A stretch of 28,699 nucleotides of DNA from DUAL01 sp964452095 (GCA_964452095.1 CAYVKX010000015.1:1-28699); one strand, 5' to 3'; numbered from the stretch's first letter, positions 1-9,042 are shown. A program made the numbers and translations. Notes: a model not told the origin generated them from the letters alone.

Positions 1-208
1 TTTTGTGGAAGAGTCAGAAGCTGGTGATTTAGCATTTTTTGATAATGCTGAAGGAAAAATTACTCATGTAGGAATTATTCTTGAGGATAACCATATTATC
101 CATGCTTCTGGAAAAGTAAGAATCGACAGAATTGACCAACAAGGAATTTTTAATACTGAGATTGGAAATCATACACATAAACTGAGGTTGATAAAAAGCA
201 TTTGTTAA
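1..208 (+). CDS. NlpC/P60-family cysteine peptidase, C-terminal fragment
   Basis: The reading frame is open from the left edge, so the true start and the catalytic Cys lie outside the window. What remains has the second half of an NlpC/P60 fold: GDLAFF, then HVGIIL with the likely catalytic His, then IIHASG with the second conserved His-containing strand. Family members are usually secreted or lipoprotein endopeptidases that cut peptide stems in peptidoglycan. A GTG in frame at position 5 could be mistaken for a start, but the homology begins right at the edge, so this is a truncated view and not a short gene. The stop is followed after one base by the ATG of rarA, which suggests co-transcription. 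Confidence 0.8.
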   Translation, partial: FVEESEAGDLAFFDNAEGKITHVGIILEDNHIIHASGKVRIDRIDQQGIFNTEIGNHTHKLRLIKSIC

Positions 209-209
209 G

Positions 210-1481
210 ATGCAGAACATCCCTTTAGCCGAGAGAATACGACCAAGAAAACTTTCAGAAGTTATTGGTCAGAAGCATTTAATTGGAGAAAAAGGAACTC
301 TCAAAACTGCAATAAATAATAAACTTATCCCCTCTATGATTTTTTGGGGACCACCTGGAGTTGGAAAAACAACTTTATCCAACCTAATTGCACAAGAGTT
401 AGGAAGGCCATTTTACACTTTATCTGCAATTAATTCAGGAGTAAAAGATGTGCGTGATGTAATTAAAAAAGCATCATCATTAGGTCTGTTTGGAAAAGAT
501 ATTCCAATCTTATTTATTGATGAAATCCACAGATTCAGCAAAGCTCAACAAGACTCATTATTAGGTGCTGTTGAAAAAGGAGTTATTACCCTAATTGGTG
601 CTACTACTGAAAACCCTTCTTTTGAAGTTATTTCTGCTCTACTTTCTCGCTCTCAAGTTTATGTTTTAGAATCTTTATCCAAAGAAGAATTACAAGAACT
701 TTTAGAGATAGCAATTACACAAGATGAAGTATTAAGTAAACAAAATATTACACTGAAAGAAACCGAATCTTTAATGCAGATTTCTGGAGGAGATGCTCGT
801 AAATTATTAAACATTTTAGAGCTTGTTGTGAGTTCAGTTGATGATAAGAAAATTATTATTACTAATGATTTAGTAGTTGAAAAGGCACAACAAAACATTG
901 TTAGATATGATAAAAATGGAGAGCAACATTATGATATAATTTCTGCTTTTATCAAATCAATAAGAGGTAGCGACCCCAATGGAGCAGTTTATTGGCTAGC
1001 AAGAATGATAGAAGGTGGTGAAGATGTTAAATTTATTGCCAGAAGGCTTTTAATACTAGCCTCAGAAGACATTGGAAATGCAAACCCTACAGCTTTAGTT
1101 ATTGCAAACAACTGCTTTCAAGCTGTAAATGTAATTGGATTTCCTGAGGCAAGAATTACGCTTTCACAAGCAGTTATTTATTTGGCTTGTTCTCCAAAAA
1201 GCAATGCATCATATATGGCAATAAATGAAGCCCAGGATGAAGTTAGAAAAAGTGGGAATCTTGCTGTTCCTTTACATTTAAGAAACGCACCAAGCAAACT
1301 AATGAAAGAACTTGGATATGGAAAAGACTACATTTACTCCCATAACAAACCAACAGACAATCAAGAGTTTTTACCTGAAAAAATTAGCGGAAAAACTATT
1401 TACAACCCTTCTAATAATAGCAAAGAAAATGCGTTTAGAGAAGGACTTAAAAATCTCTGGAAAGGAAAATATAAATATTAA
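210..1481 (+). CDS. rarA: Replication-associated recombination protein A (RarA/MgsA AAA+ ATPase)
   Basis: A 423-residue AAA+ ATPase of the clamp-loader-like RarA/MgsA/WRNIP1 family, which acts at stalled replication forks. Walker A GPPGVGKT is at residues 47-54, and Walker B LFIDEIHRF is near 101-109 with the RarA-typical HRF. GATTENPSFE forms the sensor 1 region and GGDARKLLN the sensor 2 region. The C-terminal half carries the family's tetramerisation region, including the conserved ASEDIGNANP and an LRNAPSKLMKELGYGKDY-like block. Full length for the family (about 420-450). The ATG lies one base after the upstream peptidase stop. Assignment is secure on motifs; the cellular role is taken from the family. 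Confidence 0.96.
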   Translation: MQNIPLAERIRPRKLSEVIGQKHLIGEKGTLKTAINNKLIPSMIFWGPPGVGKTTLSNLIAQELGRPFYTLSAINSGVKDVRDVIKKASSLGLFGKDIPILFIDEIHRFSKAQQDSLLGAVEKGVITLIGATTENPSFEVISALLSRSQVYVLESLSKEELQELLEIAITQDEVLSKQNITLKETESLMQISGGDARKLLNILELVVSSVDDKKIIITNDLVVEKAQQNIVRYDKNGEQHYDIISAFIKSIRGSDPNGAVYWLARMIEGGEDVKFIARRLLILASEDIGNANPTALVIANNCFQAVNVIGFPEARITLSQAVIYLACSPKSNASYMAINEAQDEVRKSGNLAVPLHLRNAPSKLMKELGYGKDYIYSHNKPTDNQEFLPEKISGKTIYNPSNNSKENAFREGLKNLWKGKYKY

Positions 1482-1483
1482 AC

Positions 1484-1491
1484 TATATTTG
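1484..1491 (+). promoter_or_regulatory. Bacteroidota -7 promoter box, probably leaderless start
   Basis: TATATTTG matches the Bacteroidota -7 consensus TAnnTTTG and ends only five bases before the ATG at 1496. With this promoter type transcription starts a few bases after the box, so the mRNA would begin at or next to the start codon. No convincing -33 TTTG is visible upstream. Confidence 0.45.
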
Positions 1492-1495
1492 CGAA

Positions 1496-3529
1496 ATGAA
1501 AAAAATACTATTAATTACACTAACAACCCTCCTGATTTTTGCTTGTAAGCATGAGTTAGAAAAACCAACTTGGGATGTGGAACTTTTAACGCCACTTATT
1601 AATACTGAGATGAGCATTGATGATATTCTTACCGATAGTGCACTAACAATAAATGAGGATGAAGATGGTTTTATCACTCTTGTTTTTCAAGAGGAATTTA
1701 TTGATTTTCAATTTGATACTTTAGTAAATATAAAGGCAAGAACGGATGAAAAAACAACCACTCTAGATTCTGTGGTTTTTGATGATGTTAGTATTGCTGA
1801 TACGGCAACAATTGGTGAGGCAATTGCAGAGATACCTCTGGGAACAATACTTTTTCCTGATGGAAGTACCAACTCCATTCCTGCAATGCTTGGGATTGCT
1901 AATGAGGATACCATCCGAGTAAATGCTAGTCAGTATTTTGAAACAATGACTTTAACCCAAGGAATGTTAAAAATAAAATTGGAAAATGGATACCCAACAG
2001 ATATTTCAAATGTTAGTTTATCCCTTGTAAATGAGGTGAATCAAAATCTTATAGCAACCTTTAATTTTCCTTTAATTCTATCTGGAACTACTGCAGAAGA
2101 TAGTATTGATATTTCTGGACAAACCCTTGACGAGAACCTTTTGGCGATACTTCATAATATGGATATAAATGCATCTAATGGCCCTGTACTTATTAATTAT
2201 GCTGATGCTATTATTACCACCATTATTATTGCAGATATTGGACTTTTGCAGGCAACTGCAATTTTTCCAGAACAACAATTAGATTCTAATAAAACAGAAT
2301 TTGTTTTTGATTTGGATAAGGTGCAACTAACGGAAATCAAAATAAAAGAAGGTGCAGTAACTATCTCTGCTTTAAGCACCCTTCCTGATACCGGAAAAAT
2401 TGAATACAATATTCCATCATTAACGAAAAATGGTGTTCCTTTTACTTCTGTGAGTATTATTCCTCCAACAGTAAATGGGGAATTGACAACAATTGATTTT
2501 AATTTTGATGGTTATATTTTAGATTTGACTGGAGAAAATGGGCGATTAGGTGGTGATACAGTAAATACCCTTTATTCCGAATCATTTACTTTTATTGATT
2601 CTACTGGTGAATTGGTTACTATTAATCAAACCGACAGCTTCTATTCCTTTACCAATTATGATTTTATTACTGAATATGCAAGAGGATATTTGGGGCAAGA
2701 TACTATTGAAGTTGCTCCTACCGAAACTAATACAAGTGTTTTTAGCAAAATACTTTCTGGTAATTTGGATTTAGAATCTGCTATGCTTTCTTTTAATATT
2801 ATAAATTATTTGGGTGCTGATTTGCAAATAAAATTCGACCAATTAAGCACTTATAATTCTGCAACAAATTTGTCTGAATCTGCAGGATTTAACTTTTTAT
2901 CTCAATTTTATACTATTCCAAGAGCAACAGAAATGTCAAGCGGCAATATTCCTGTTGTTCCAACTTTTACCAATATAGAGTTAGATGCCGAAAATATGTT
3001 AGAGATTTTGCCTGACAAATTACAATCTGCAATGAATATTTATGTAAATCCTTTTGGGCAAGCGGGCACTCCTGATTTTCTTTATCCAGAATACACCATT
3101 GATGCTAATTTGAACTTAGAAATTCCTTTATCCCTTATAGCATCTGATATAAATATGAGAAAAATAAGCTTTGTTGATATTGCTCAAAATAATGATATTG
3201 AGATTGATAAACTATTTCTTACTTTGAAAAACGGATTACCTTTTGATGCCAAAATTAATGTTGTTTTATATGATGAATTTGATAATCTGATAGATACTCT
3301 TTTTAATAATACTCAAATTCTTGCTGCTAAAGTAGATGAAAATAATAAGGTAACAGAGAGTACTACCTCTACCCTTTCTGCAGAATATAATGGTAGCGGA
3401 CACATCAGAAAAGTAATAACTACAGCCACTTTTGATACGAAACCAACTAATAGTTTTGTGAAGATTTATTCTGATTATAAAATGGAAATTTCAATGAGTG
3501 CAAAATTTAATAAAACTATAGGAAATTGA
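1496..3529 (+). CDS. Large secreted lipoprotein of unknown function
   Basis: A 677-residue protein with a type II signal peptide: KK, a hydrophobic stretch, and a lipobox LIFAC with the lipidated Cys at 17. The mature part starts KHELEKPTW and is Asp/Thr/Ser-rich with alternating hydrophobic residues. This suggests extended beta structure, perhaps several beta-sandwich modules. I see no catalytic motif. Lipoproteins that open like this recur in Bacteroidota, but I know of no assigned function. Its TGA stop overlaps the TTG start of the next gene, so the two are probably translationally coupled and work in the same envelope process. The likely location is the periplasm or outer membrane. The gene has its own candidate promoter just before the ATG. 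Confidence 0.8.
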   Translation: MKKILLITLTTLLIFACKHELEKPTWDVELLTPLINTEMSIDDILTDSALTINEDEDGFITLVFQEEFIDFQFDTLVNIKARTDEKTTTLDSVVFDDVSIADTATIGEAIAEIPLGTILFPDGSTNSIPAMLGIANEDTIRVNASQYFETMTLTQGMLKIKLENGYPTDISNVSLSLVNEVNQNLIATFNFPLILSGTTAEDSIDISGQTLDENLLAILHNMDINASNGPVLINYADAIITTIIIADIGLLQATAIFPEQQLDSNKTEFVFDLDKVQLTEIKIKEGAVTISALSTLPDTGKIEYNIPSLTKNGVPFTSVSIIPPTVNGELTTIDFNFDGYILDLTGENGRLGGDTVNTLYSESFTFIDSTGELVTINQTDSFYSFTNYDFITEYARGYLGQDTIEVAPTETNTSVFSKILSGNLDLESAMLSFNIINYLGADLQIKFDQLSTYNSATNLSESAGFNFLSQFYTIPRATEMSSGNIPVVPTFTNIELDAENMLEILPDKLQSAMNIYVNPFGQAGTPDFLYPEYTIDANLNLEIPLSLIASDINMRKISFVDIAQNNDIEIDKLFLTLKNGLPFDAKINVVLYDEFDNLIDTLFNNTQILAAKVDENNKVTESTTSTLSAEYNGSGHIRKVITTATFDTKPTNSFVKIYSDYKMEISMSAKFNKTIGN

Positions 3530-4794
3530 AAAAAATACTTTTTATCATTACACTAGCTACCCTGCCTTTTTTATTATTTGCAGGCGATACTACTCAAACC
3601 AATAACACCATTAGTTGGAAAAGTGAAGTAAATTTAGAATCCAATAGCTTGAACTTAGATTTTGCAAACAGAATGCTTTATGGTGGATACATTAATGAAA
3701 ATCAAAAAAATAATTGGATTGCTAATTTAGATGACAACAACACCCTTTTTGCAGAATTTGCAAACACACTAAAATATAACACCTCTTTTGGTGATAATTC
3801 TCTTTTTATTTCTTTTGCTGATAGAAATTTAGCAAAAATGAGTTTTACAGATGATCTTTTGAAAGTTGTGCTTTTTGGAAATTATAATTATCAAGGGGAC
3901 ACTCTAAATTTTGACAACACTAATTTTACTTTAGATAGATTTCAACAAATAAAATTAGGATATGGAAGAACATTCAAAATTCAGAAAAACGACTTAAAAA
4001 TAAGTGCTGCTTTTTCTTATTTAAATGGAAATCAACATCTTTCTTTTATATCAGAAAACGCTACATTCTATACTGCTGAAAAAGGAATGTATAATGATTT
4101 GAGTTATGATGTAAATGCCTTTGCTACCGATACTGCTAATTTTGGGATTTTCACCAATAATGGAAACGGATTTGCTTTTGATTTTTCTGCTTCTTACCAA
4201 ACTTCTAACAAAATTTTTACGCTTTTCTTGATAGATTTGGGCTACATTAATTGGGATGAGAGTGCTTTAAAATATAATACAGACACCTCTTTTTCTTTTA
4301 GTGGTTTTGAAATTACAGATATTTTAAATTTTAATGATTCTATCCTGAAAGATGAAGCAGAAAAGTATTTGGAAGACATTTATTTAGATGCTAAAAAAGG
4401 AAATGCAAAGTCTTATATTCCTGCTGTTTTTGGATTAAAAATGCAAGCAGAATTAAACGATCATTATTTTGATAAATACGAAACTGGCTTTAATATAAGA
4501 TGGCAACCTCATCAAGATAATATGCAGCTTTCTGCTGAAAAAATTCTGCAAGGTTTCTATGAGTCGGGCTACTCCCCTTATTTTTATGTTCGAGCTTTCG
4601 CTCAGAAAAAATACGCTTTATTTATTCCGAAAATTGCAATTGGTGGCTACTATCAAAAACTTAGTTTAGGACTATCTATTAAGTTAGGGAAAAAAGTTCC
4701 ATTTAGCATTGGAAGTAATCATTTGGAGAGTATCTTTAACGGAAATGAAAGTCAGAATTTAAGCGTATTTATGCAAATGTGCATAAAATTTTAA
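3526..4794 (+). CDS. DUF5723-like outer-envelope protein
   Basis: A 422-residue protein with a Sec signal peptide (KKILFIITLATLPFLLFAG, likely cut after the Ala/Gly). The body is rich in aromatic-alternating strands, such as KLGYGRTF, AFSYLNGNQHL and GGYYQKLSLGLSIKLG, and it ends in the hydrophobic/Phe terminus FMQMCIKF, as expected of an outer-membrane beta-barrel. The pattern resembles the Bacteroidota DUF5723 family, but I cannot confirm this without a profile search. The start is a TTG inside the upstream TTGA stop region, 4 bases overlapping. No better ATG exists near the signal peptide, so coupling to the lipoprotein gene is likely. Function unknown; a lipoprotein/barrel partnership is an inference from the coupling. 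Confidence 0.7.
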   Translation: MKKILFIITLATLPFLLFAGDTTQTNNTISWKSEVNLESNSLNLDFANRMLYGGYINENQKNNWIANLDDNNTLFAEFANTLKYNTSFGDNSLFISFADRNLAKMSFTDDLLKVVLFGNYNYQGDTLNFDNTNFTLDRFQQIKLGYGRTFKIQKNDLKISAAFSYLNGNQHLSFISENATFYTAEKGMYNDLSYDVNAFATDTANFGIFTNNGNGFAFDFSASYQTSNKIFTLFLIDLGYINWDESALKYNTDTSFSFSGFEITDILNFNDSILKDEAEKYLEDIYLDAKKGNAKSYIPAVFGLKMQAELNDHYFDKYETGFNIRWQPHQDNMQLSAEKILQGFYESGYSPYFYVRAFAQKKYALFIPKIAIGGYYQKLSLGLSIKLGKKVPFSIGSNHLESIFNGNESQNLSVFMQMCIKF

Positions 4795-4796
4795 AA

Positions 4797-5609
4797 ATGG
4801 AATTAGCAAAAATCAACAATATCAGCCATAAAAAAAGCGGGAATTTTTTCCTAATTGCTGGTCCTTGTGCTATTGAAGGAGAAGAAATGGCAATGGAAAT
4901 TGCAGAGAAAATTCTGGAAATCACAAATAAATTAGAAATCCCTTTTATTTTTAAAGGAAGTTACAAAAAAGCAAATCGTTCTCGCTTGGATTCATTTACA
5001 GGAATTGGAGATATGGAAGCTTTAACAATTTTGAAAAAAATAGGAGAACGATTCAACATTCCAACTGTTACCGATATACACACTGCTGAGGAAGCTGCAA
5101 TTGCAGCCCAATATGTGGATGTATTGCAGATACCTGCCTTTTTGTGCCGACAGACTAATTTACTACTAGCAGCAGCAAAAACACGGAAAATTCTAAATAT
5201 TAAAAAAGGACAATTCTTAGCTCCTGAAAGCATGATACATGCAATAAATAAAGTAAAAGAAAGTGGGAATAATTCTGTAATGCTAACCGATAGAGGAACT
5301 ATGTTTGGCTACCAAGATATGGTAGTTGATTTTAGAGGAATTCCAGCCATGCAGGAATTTGGCGTACCGGTAATACTTGACATCACACACTCCTTGCAAC
5401 AACCCAACCAAAGCAGTGGAGTTACTGGAGGTAAACCTGAAATGATAGAAACTATAGCAAAAGCAGGAATAGCAAGTGGTGTTGATGGATTATTTTTAGA
5501 AACTCACCCCAACCCTTCAGATGCAAAATCTGATGGGGCTAATATGCTGAAATTGGATAAACTAGAAGGTTTGCTTGCTAAATTAGTGAGGATAAAGAAA
5601 GCTTTATAA
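4797..5609 (+). CDS. kdsA: 3-deoxy-8-phosphooctulonate (Kdo-8-P) synthase
   Basis: KdsA condenses phosphoenolpyruvate with arabinose-5-phosphate to make Kdo-8-phosphate for the LPS inner core. A 270-residue protein with the family blocks AGPCAIE (residues 21-27), FKGSYKKANRSR, TDIHT, QIPAFLCRQTNLLLAAA, VKKGQF-like IKKGQFLAPE, DRGTMFGYQ, VVDFRGIP, DITHSLQQP and ETHPNPSDAKSDG. Cys24 in AGPC sits where the metal-independent E. coli enzyme has Asn, which points to the metal-dependent class typified by Aquifex KdsA. I chose the ATG at 4797; an in-frame GTG at 4779 would add six residues and lies inside the preceding gene. Its 3' end overlaps the convergent gene by 6 bases. Confidence 0.95.
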   Translation: MELAKINNISHKKSGNFFLIAGPCAIEGEEMAMEIAEKILEITNKLEIPFIFKGSYKKANRSRLDSFTGIGDMEALTILKKIGERFNIPTVTDIHTAEEAAIAAQYVDVLQIPAFLCRQTNLLLAAAKTRKILNIKKGQFLAPESMIHAINKVKESGNNSVMLTDRGTMFGYQDMVVDFRGIPAMQEFGVPVILDITHSLQQPNQSSGVTGGKPEMIETIAKAGIASGVDGLFLETHPNPSDAKSDGANMLKLDKLEGLLAKLVRIKKAL

Positions 5610-6068
5610 ATACCGACTACACCACCCTTTTTTTATAGGTTTTATGTAGTTTTCTAAATCTGATTTTCTCTGAATAGTTAAATCATAAAACAGAGTGTTT
5701 TCAGTAGCAACTGAACCTAATTTAAAAGTAGAAATACACTGTATTTCATTCTCTACTTTGCAAAAAATATTCAACCTATTTAATAAAGAAATGTTTAACT
5801 CTTTTTCTAATTCTTGTATTATTCTTTGCAAAGAATCAATGGAGCAACCTCCTACTCCATAATCAGCATCATCTAATGCAACAACAATAAAATGGTTTTC
5901 TAAAATTGTTACAGCTGCCGTTAATGGATTTTTGTGATATTCCCAATTATTGAGATACTCCCCTATTTTATCTGTAATAAATGATTGTTCTTTATCCGAA
6001 AGTTTTGTTTCAGAACCATAAACCCAAAGTTTAGAGCTGTCTGAAATTGTATTGAAGTCTGTTCGCAT
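5604..6068 (-). CDS. Bacteroidota conserved protein often labelled ABC transporter ATPase
   Basis: A 154-residue cytoplasmic protein with no signal peptide. It resembles a small Bacteroidota family commonly annotated as ABC transporter ATPase, but I see no Walker A, no ABC signature and no Walker B, so that name is not supported by the sequence. Visible conserved features are the N-terminal KLWVYGSETKLSD, a central FIVVALDD, GCSIDSLQRII, and LLNRLNIF. It follows purL by 22 bases on the same strand and is probably co-transcribed with it. Its stop lies inside the end of kdsA on the other strand. Function unknown. Confidence 0.75.
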   Translation of the reverse strand: MRTDFNTISDSSKLWVYGSETKLSDKEQSFITDKIGEYLNNWEYHKNPLTAAVTILENHFIVVALDDADYGVGGCSIDSLQRIIQELEKELNISLLNRLNIFCKVENEIQCISTFKLGSVATENTLFYDLTIQRKSDLENYIKPIKKGWCSRYL

Positions 6069-6090
6069 TATAAGTTTTCTGCAATATCCG

Positions 6091-8331
6091 TTACCTCAAC
6101 TTCTGGCCCAAAGCATTATCGTACAAATCTTTGTATTCTGAAATATCCCCAAAAGATTTATCATCAATACGAATATCGCCTCTAGTAACATGCCCCATTA
6201 AAGCAAAAGGAACATTTGTACTTTTTAGAAAATCCAAGAATTTATCTTCTTTGGTTTCTTGCACAGAAACAATTACTCTTGATGGTGCTTCCCCAAAAAG
6301 AAAAGCATCTTCTCTTATCTCAGAACAAGAAGTAATATCAAATCCTAAATTCTTATGCATAGCACTTTCTAATAAGGTGATAAACAGTCCGCCATCAGCA
6401 ATATCATGAGCGGATTCTAAAACTTCTGCTCTTATAAGTTTTGTAATAGTTTGTTGTAATTTGTATTCCACATCCAAATCAAAATTGGGTGCAGAAGATT
6501 CTTTAATGCCATGAAAAGAAGCTAAATATTCTGAACTTGAAATATCATTTTCACATTTTCCAATCAAATAAATCAAATCCGATTTTCCTTTAAACGCAAG
6601 GGAAGTAATGTGTTTTTTATCTTCTATAATTCCGAGCATTCCAATGGTTGGCGTAGGAAAAACTGGTACTTCCGTTCCCTCCACAGCTGATTGGTTATAG
6701 AAACTTACATTTCCACCAGTTACGGGCGTATTGAATTTTTTACAAGCTTTTGTCATTCCCTTAATTGCACCAACAAATTGCCAATACACTTCTGGGTTAT
6801 AAGGATTTCCAAAGTTCAAACAATTTGTAATTGCTGAAGGAACACCACCTGAACAAACAATGTTTCTGGCAGCTTCTGCCACAGCCATAGCACAACCCTC
6901 TTCTGGGTCAGCATTTACCATTCTAGCATTACAATCTACCGTCATTGCAAGGGCTTTATCCGAGCCTTTTAGGTTTACAACTCCAGCATCAGTTGGAAAA
7001 TTGGTACTCATATTTACCGTTCCCACCATAGAGTCGTACTGCTCATACACCCATCTTTTAGATGCAATATTTTGATGTGCTGTAAGGAATTTAGCTACCT
7101 CAACCAAATCATTTGGCTGCTCAATACTATCAATATGGAATTTTTTCCATTCCTCATAATAAGCTGGCTCACTCCACTCTCTTTCATAAACTGGAGCTCC
7201 TCCACCTAAAACCAAATCATCACAAGGAACATCACCTACCAATTCGCCATGCATAAAATATTTTACTCTATCCCCCTCAGTAACTTCTCCAATTTGCTCA
7301 CAACTTAAATCCCATTTATCAAAAATAGCATTTACAATATTTTCCTTTCCTTTTTCTACAACAACAAGCATTCTCTCTTGCGATTCTGATAAAAGGATTT
7401 CCCAATCTTTCATATCCTTTTGGCGAGTGGGCACTTTATCTAAATGGATAATCATACCGTGTTTTCCAGCTGCCGACATTTCATTGGAAGAGCAAGTGAT
7501 TCCGGCTGCACCCATATCTTGCATGCCAACTACTGCATCTGTTTTTCCTAATTCCAAAGTGGCTTCCAGCAATAATTTTTCTTGGAAAGGATCTCCAACT
7601 TGTACTGCTGGCAGATCATCTGCTGAATCTTCTGTTATATCTTTGGAAGCAAATGATGCGCCATGAATCCCATCTTTTCCTGTCCTAGAGCCAACAATAA
7701 AAACTGGATTTCCAACCCCAGAAGAAGTAGCCGAAATCATTTCTCCTTTTTTCATAATTCCTGCCGAAAAAGCATTTACAAGCGGATTGGTATTGTAGCA
7801 ATCATCAAAGAAAACTTCCCCACCCACAATCGGAATTCCAAAAGCATTTCCATAGTCGCCAATTCCTTTTACTACTCCTTTCACTAGCCATTTTGTTCTG
7901 TCTAATTTTATATTTCCAAAACGCAAAGAATTTAGCTGAGCAACTGGGCGAGCACCCATAGTAAAAATATCTCTATTGATTCCACCAACTCCTGTAGCAG
8001 CCCCTTGATACGGCTCTAAGGCAGAAGGATGATTATGTGATTCTATCTTGAAACAACAAGCTAAACCATCACCAATATCAACAAGTCCTGCATTCTCTTC
8101 TCCTGCTTCTACTAACATATGATGACCTGTTTTTGGCAGAGTTTTTAGCCACTGAATAGAATTCTTGTACGAGCAATGTTCTGACCACATTACGCCAAAT
8201 ACACTCAATTCACAAAAGTTAGGCGTTCGCCCTAATATCTCCTTAATTTTATCAAATTCTTCTGATAATAAACCCATTTCTTGGGCTTGCTCAACTGTTG
8301 CTAATGTAAGTGTTGCTTGTGATGATGACAT
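6091..8331 (-). CDS. purL: Phosphoribosylformylglycinamidine synthase, PurL subunit (short form)
   Basis: PurL uses ATP and ammonia from the glutaminase subunit to convert FGAR to FGAM in purine synthesis. The 746 residues match the short PurL that works with separate PurS and PurQ, so the absence of a glutaminase domain is not a truncation. Visible blocks are SEHCSYKNS with the catalytic His52, ESHNHPSALEPYQGAATGVGG, RDIFTMGARP, VGGEVFFDD, GMQDMGAAG, SESQERML, the second-half LNFGNPYNPE, VTGGNVSFYN and ESAHDIADGG. Neither purS nor purQ is in the window. The ATG at 8331 gives the normal N-terminus and has a TAnnTTTG box upstream. The upstream PlsC-like gene is 94 bases away, so purL may have its own promoter. 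Confidence 0.96.
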   Translation of the reverse strand: MSSSQATLTLATVEQAQEMGLLSEEFDKIKEILGRTPNFCELSVFGVMWSEHCSYKNSIQWLKTLPKTGHHMLVEAGEENAGLVDIGDGLACCFKIESHNHPSALEPYQGAATGVGGINRDIFTMGARPVAQLNSLRFGNIKLDRTKWLVKGVVKGIGDYGNAFGIPIVGGEVFFDDCYNTNPLVNAFSAGIMKKGEMISATSSGVGNPVFIVGSRTGKDGIHGASFASKDITEDSADDLPAVQVGDPFQEKLLLEATLELGKTDAVVGMQDMGAAGITCSSNEMSAAGKHGMIIHLDKVPTRQKDMKDWEILLSESQERMLVVVEKGKENIVNAIFDKWDLSCEQIGEVTEGDRVKYFMHGELVGDVPCDDLVLGGGAPVYEREWSEPAYYEEWKKFHIDSIEQPNDLVEVAKFLTAHQNIASKRWVYEQYDSMVGTVNMSTNFPTDAGVVNLKGSDKALAMTVDCNARMVNADPEEGCAMAVAEAARNIVCSGGVPSAITNCLNFGNPYNPEVYWQFVGAIKGMTKACKKFNTPVTGGNVSFYNQSAVEGTEVPVFPTPTIGMLGIIEDKKHITSLAFKGKSDLIYLIGKCENDISSSEYLASFHGIKESSAPNFDLDVEYKLQQTITKLIRAEVLESAHDIADGGLFITLLESAMHKNLGFDITSCSEIREDAFLFGEAPSRVIVSVQETKEDKFLDFLKSTNVPFALMGHVTRGDIRIDDKSFGDISEYKDLYDNALGQKLR

Positions 8332-8351
8332 ATTTTATAATTTTATGGAAG

Positions 8352-8359
8352 CAAAAATA
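8352..8359 (-). promoter_or_regulatory. -7 promoter box for purL
   Basis: On the minus strand this reads TATTTTTG, a full match to TAnnTTTG, ending 20 bases before the purL ATG. A weak CTTG near 8376-8379 may be the -33 partner at short spacing. Confidence 0.4.
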
Positions 8360-8425
8360 ATAGAATCAGAAAAAGCAAGAGGTATTAGGAAATTTGTTTT
8401 TGCATTTTTTTTAACAAAATAACTT

Positions 8426-8977
8426 CTAATAAATTTTAGGGTTAAAAAAATCTGGATTTTCAGCAATTACTCCCTTATAATAATCTTCAATAATGGCCAT
8501 ATCTTTTTGTAAATCCCCAGAAGGATAAAGCACATCAAAAAAGCCAACCTCCTTTTTTTTGTAATCCATATATAAAAGAACAATTGGAACTTGGGCTTTT
8601 TGTGCTATATAATAAAAGCCTGTTTTCCATTTTACAACCCTTTTTCTTGTTCCCTCAGGGGCAATTCCTAAAATCAAATTATCTGCTGCTTTCATCTTTT
8701 CTACTACTTGATCTACTGTGTTCTTTCCTGAATTTCGATAGACAGGAATTCCTCCATTCCATTTAATAAGGATGCTTAAAGGCCAAAAATAAAGCTCACT
8801 TTTTATCAAATATTTTGGCTGAATGTTCATAATATAAGCAAAACATCTGCCAATAAGGAAATCCCAATTGGAAGTATGCGGAGCGGAAATAGCAATAAAT
8901 TTATCAATCTCTGGAACACTTCCTACTACTTTCCATCCCATAATTTTAAAAATAACTACACTAAAGATTTTTCTCAT
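8426..8977 (-). CDS. PlsC-like 1-acyl-glycerol-3-phosphate acyltransferase family protein
   Basis: A 183-residue member of the lysophospholipid acyltransferase superfamily. The HX4D catalytic motif is HTSNWD (His34, Asp39), the glycerol-phosphate-binding block is GIPVYR, and APEGTRKR carries the conserved EGTR. It is short for PlsC (usually about 240) and lacks a clear N-terminal membrane span, which fits the small Bacteroidota acyltransferase subgroup. The acyl acceptor could be lysophosphatidic acid or another lipid such as an ornithine or glycine lipid; the sequence does not decide. It diverges from the gene at 9066 and shares an 88-base control region with it. The ATG at 8977 is the only reasonable start. 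Confidence 0.88.
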   Translation of the reverse strand: MRKIFSVVIFKIMGWKVVGSVPEIDKFIAISAPHTSNWDFLIGRCFAYIMNIQPKYLIKSELYFWPLSILIKWNGGIPVYRNSGKNTVDQVVEKMKAADNLILGIAPEGTRKRVVKWKTGFYYIAQKAQVPIVLLYMDYKKKEVGFFDVLYPSGDLQKDMAIIEDYYKGVIAENPDFFNPKIY

Positions 8978-9034
8978 TTTGAAAAAATATTTTTACAAAG
9001 AAAAAACAAATTATTATTTATTCAGCAAAAATTG

Positions 9035-9042
9035 TAGATTTG
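9035..9042 (+). promoter_or_regulatory. -7 promoter box for the 9066 gene cluster
   Basis: TAGATTTG matches TAnnTTTG and ends 24 bases before the ATG at 9066. The expected -33 region is A/T-rich without a clear TTTG. Confidence 0.4.

Noticed and set aside
6131..7887. Several plus-strand frames across purL
   Set aside because: All are shadows of the long purL frame, whose motifs are complete.
6091..8331. purL as a truncated version of the large single-chain enzyme
   Set aside because: The 746-residue length and domain order match the normal short PurL that works with PurS and PurQ.
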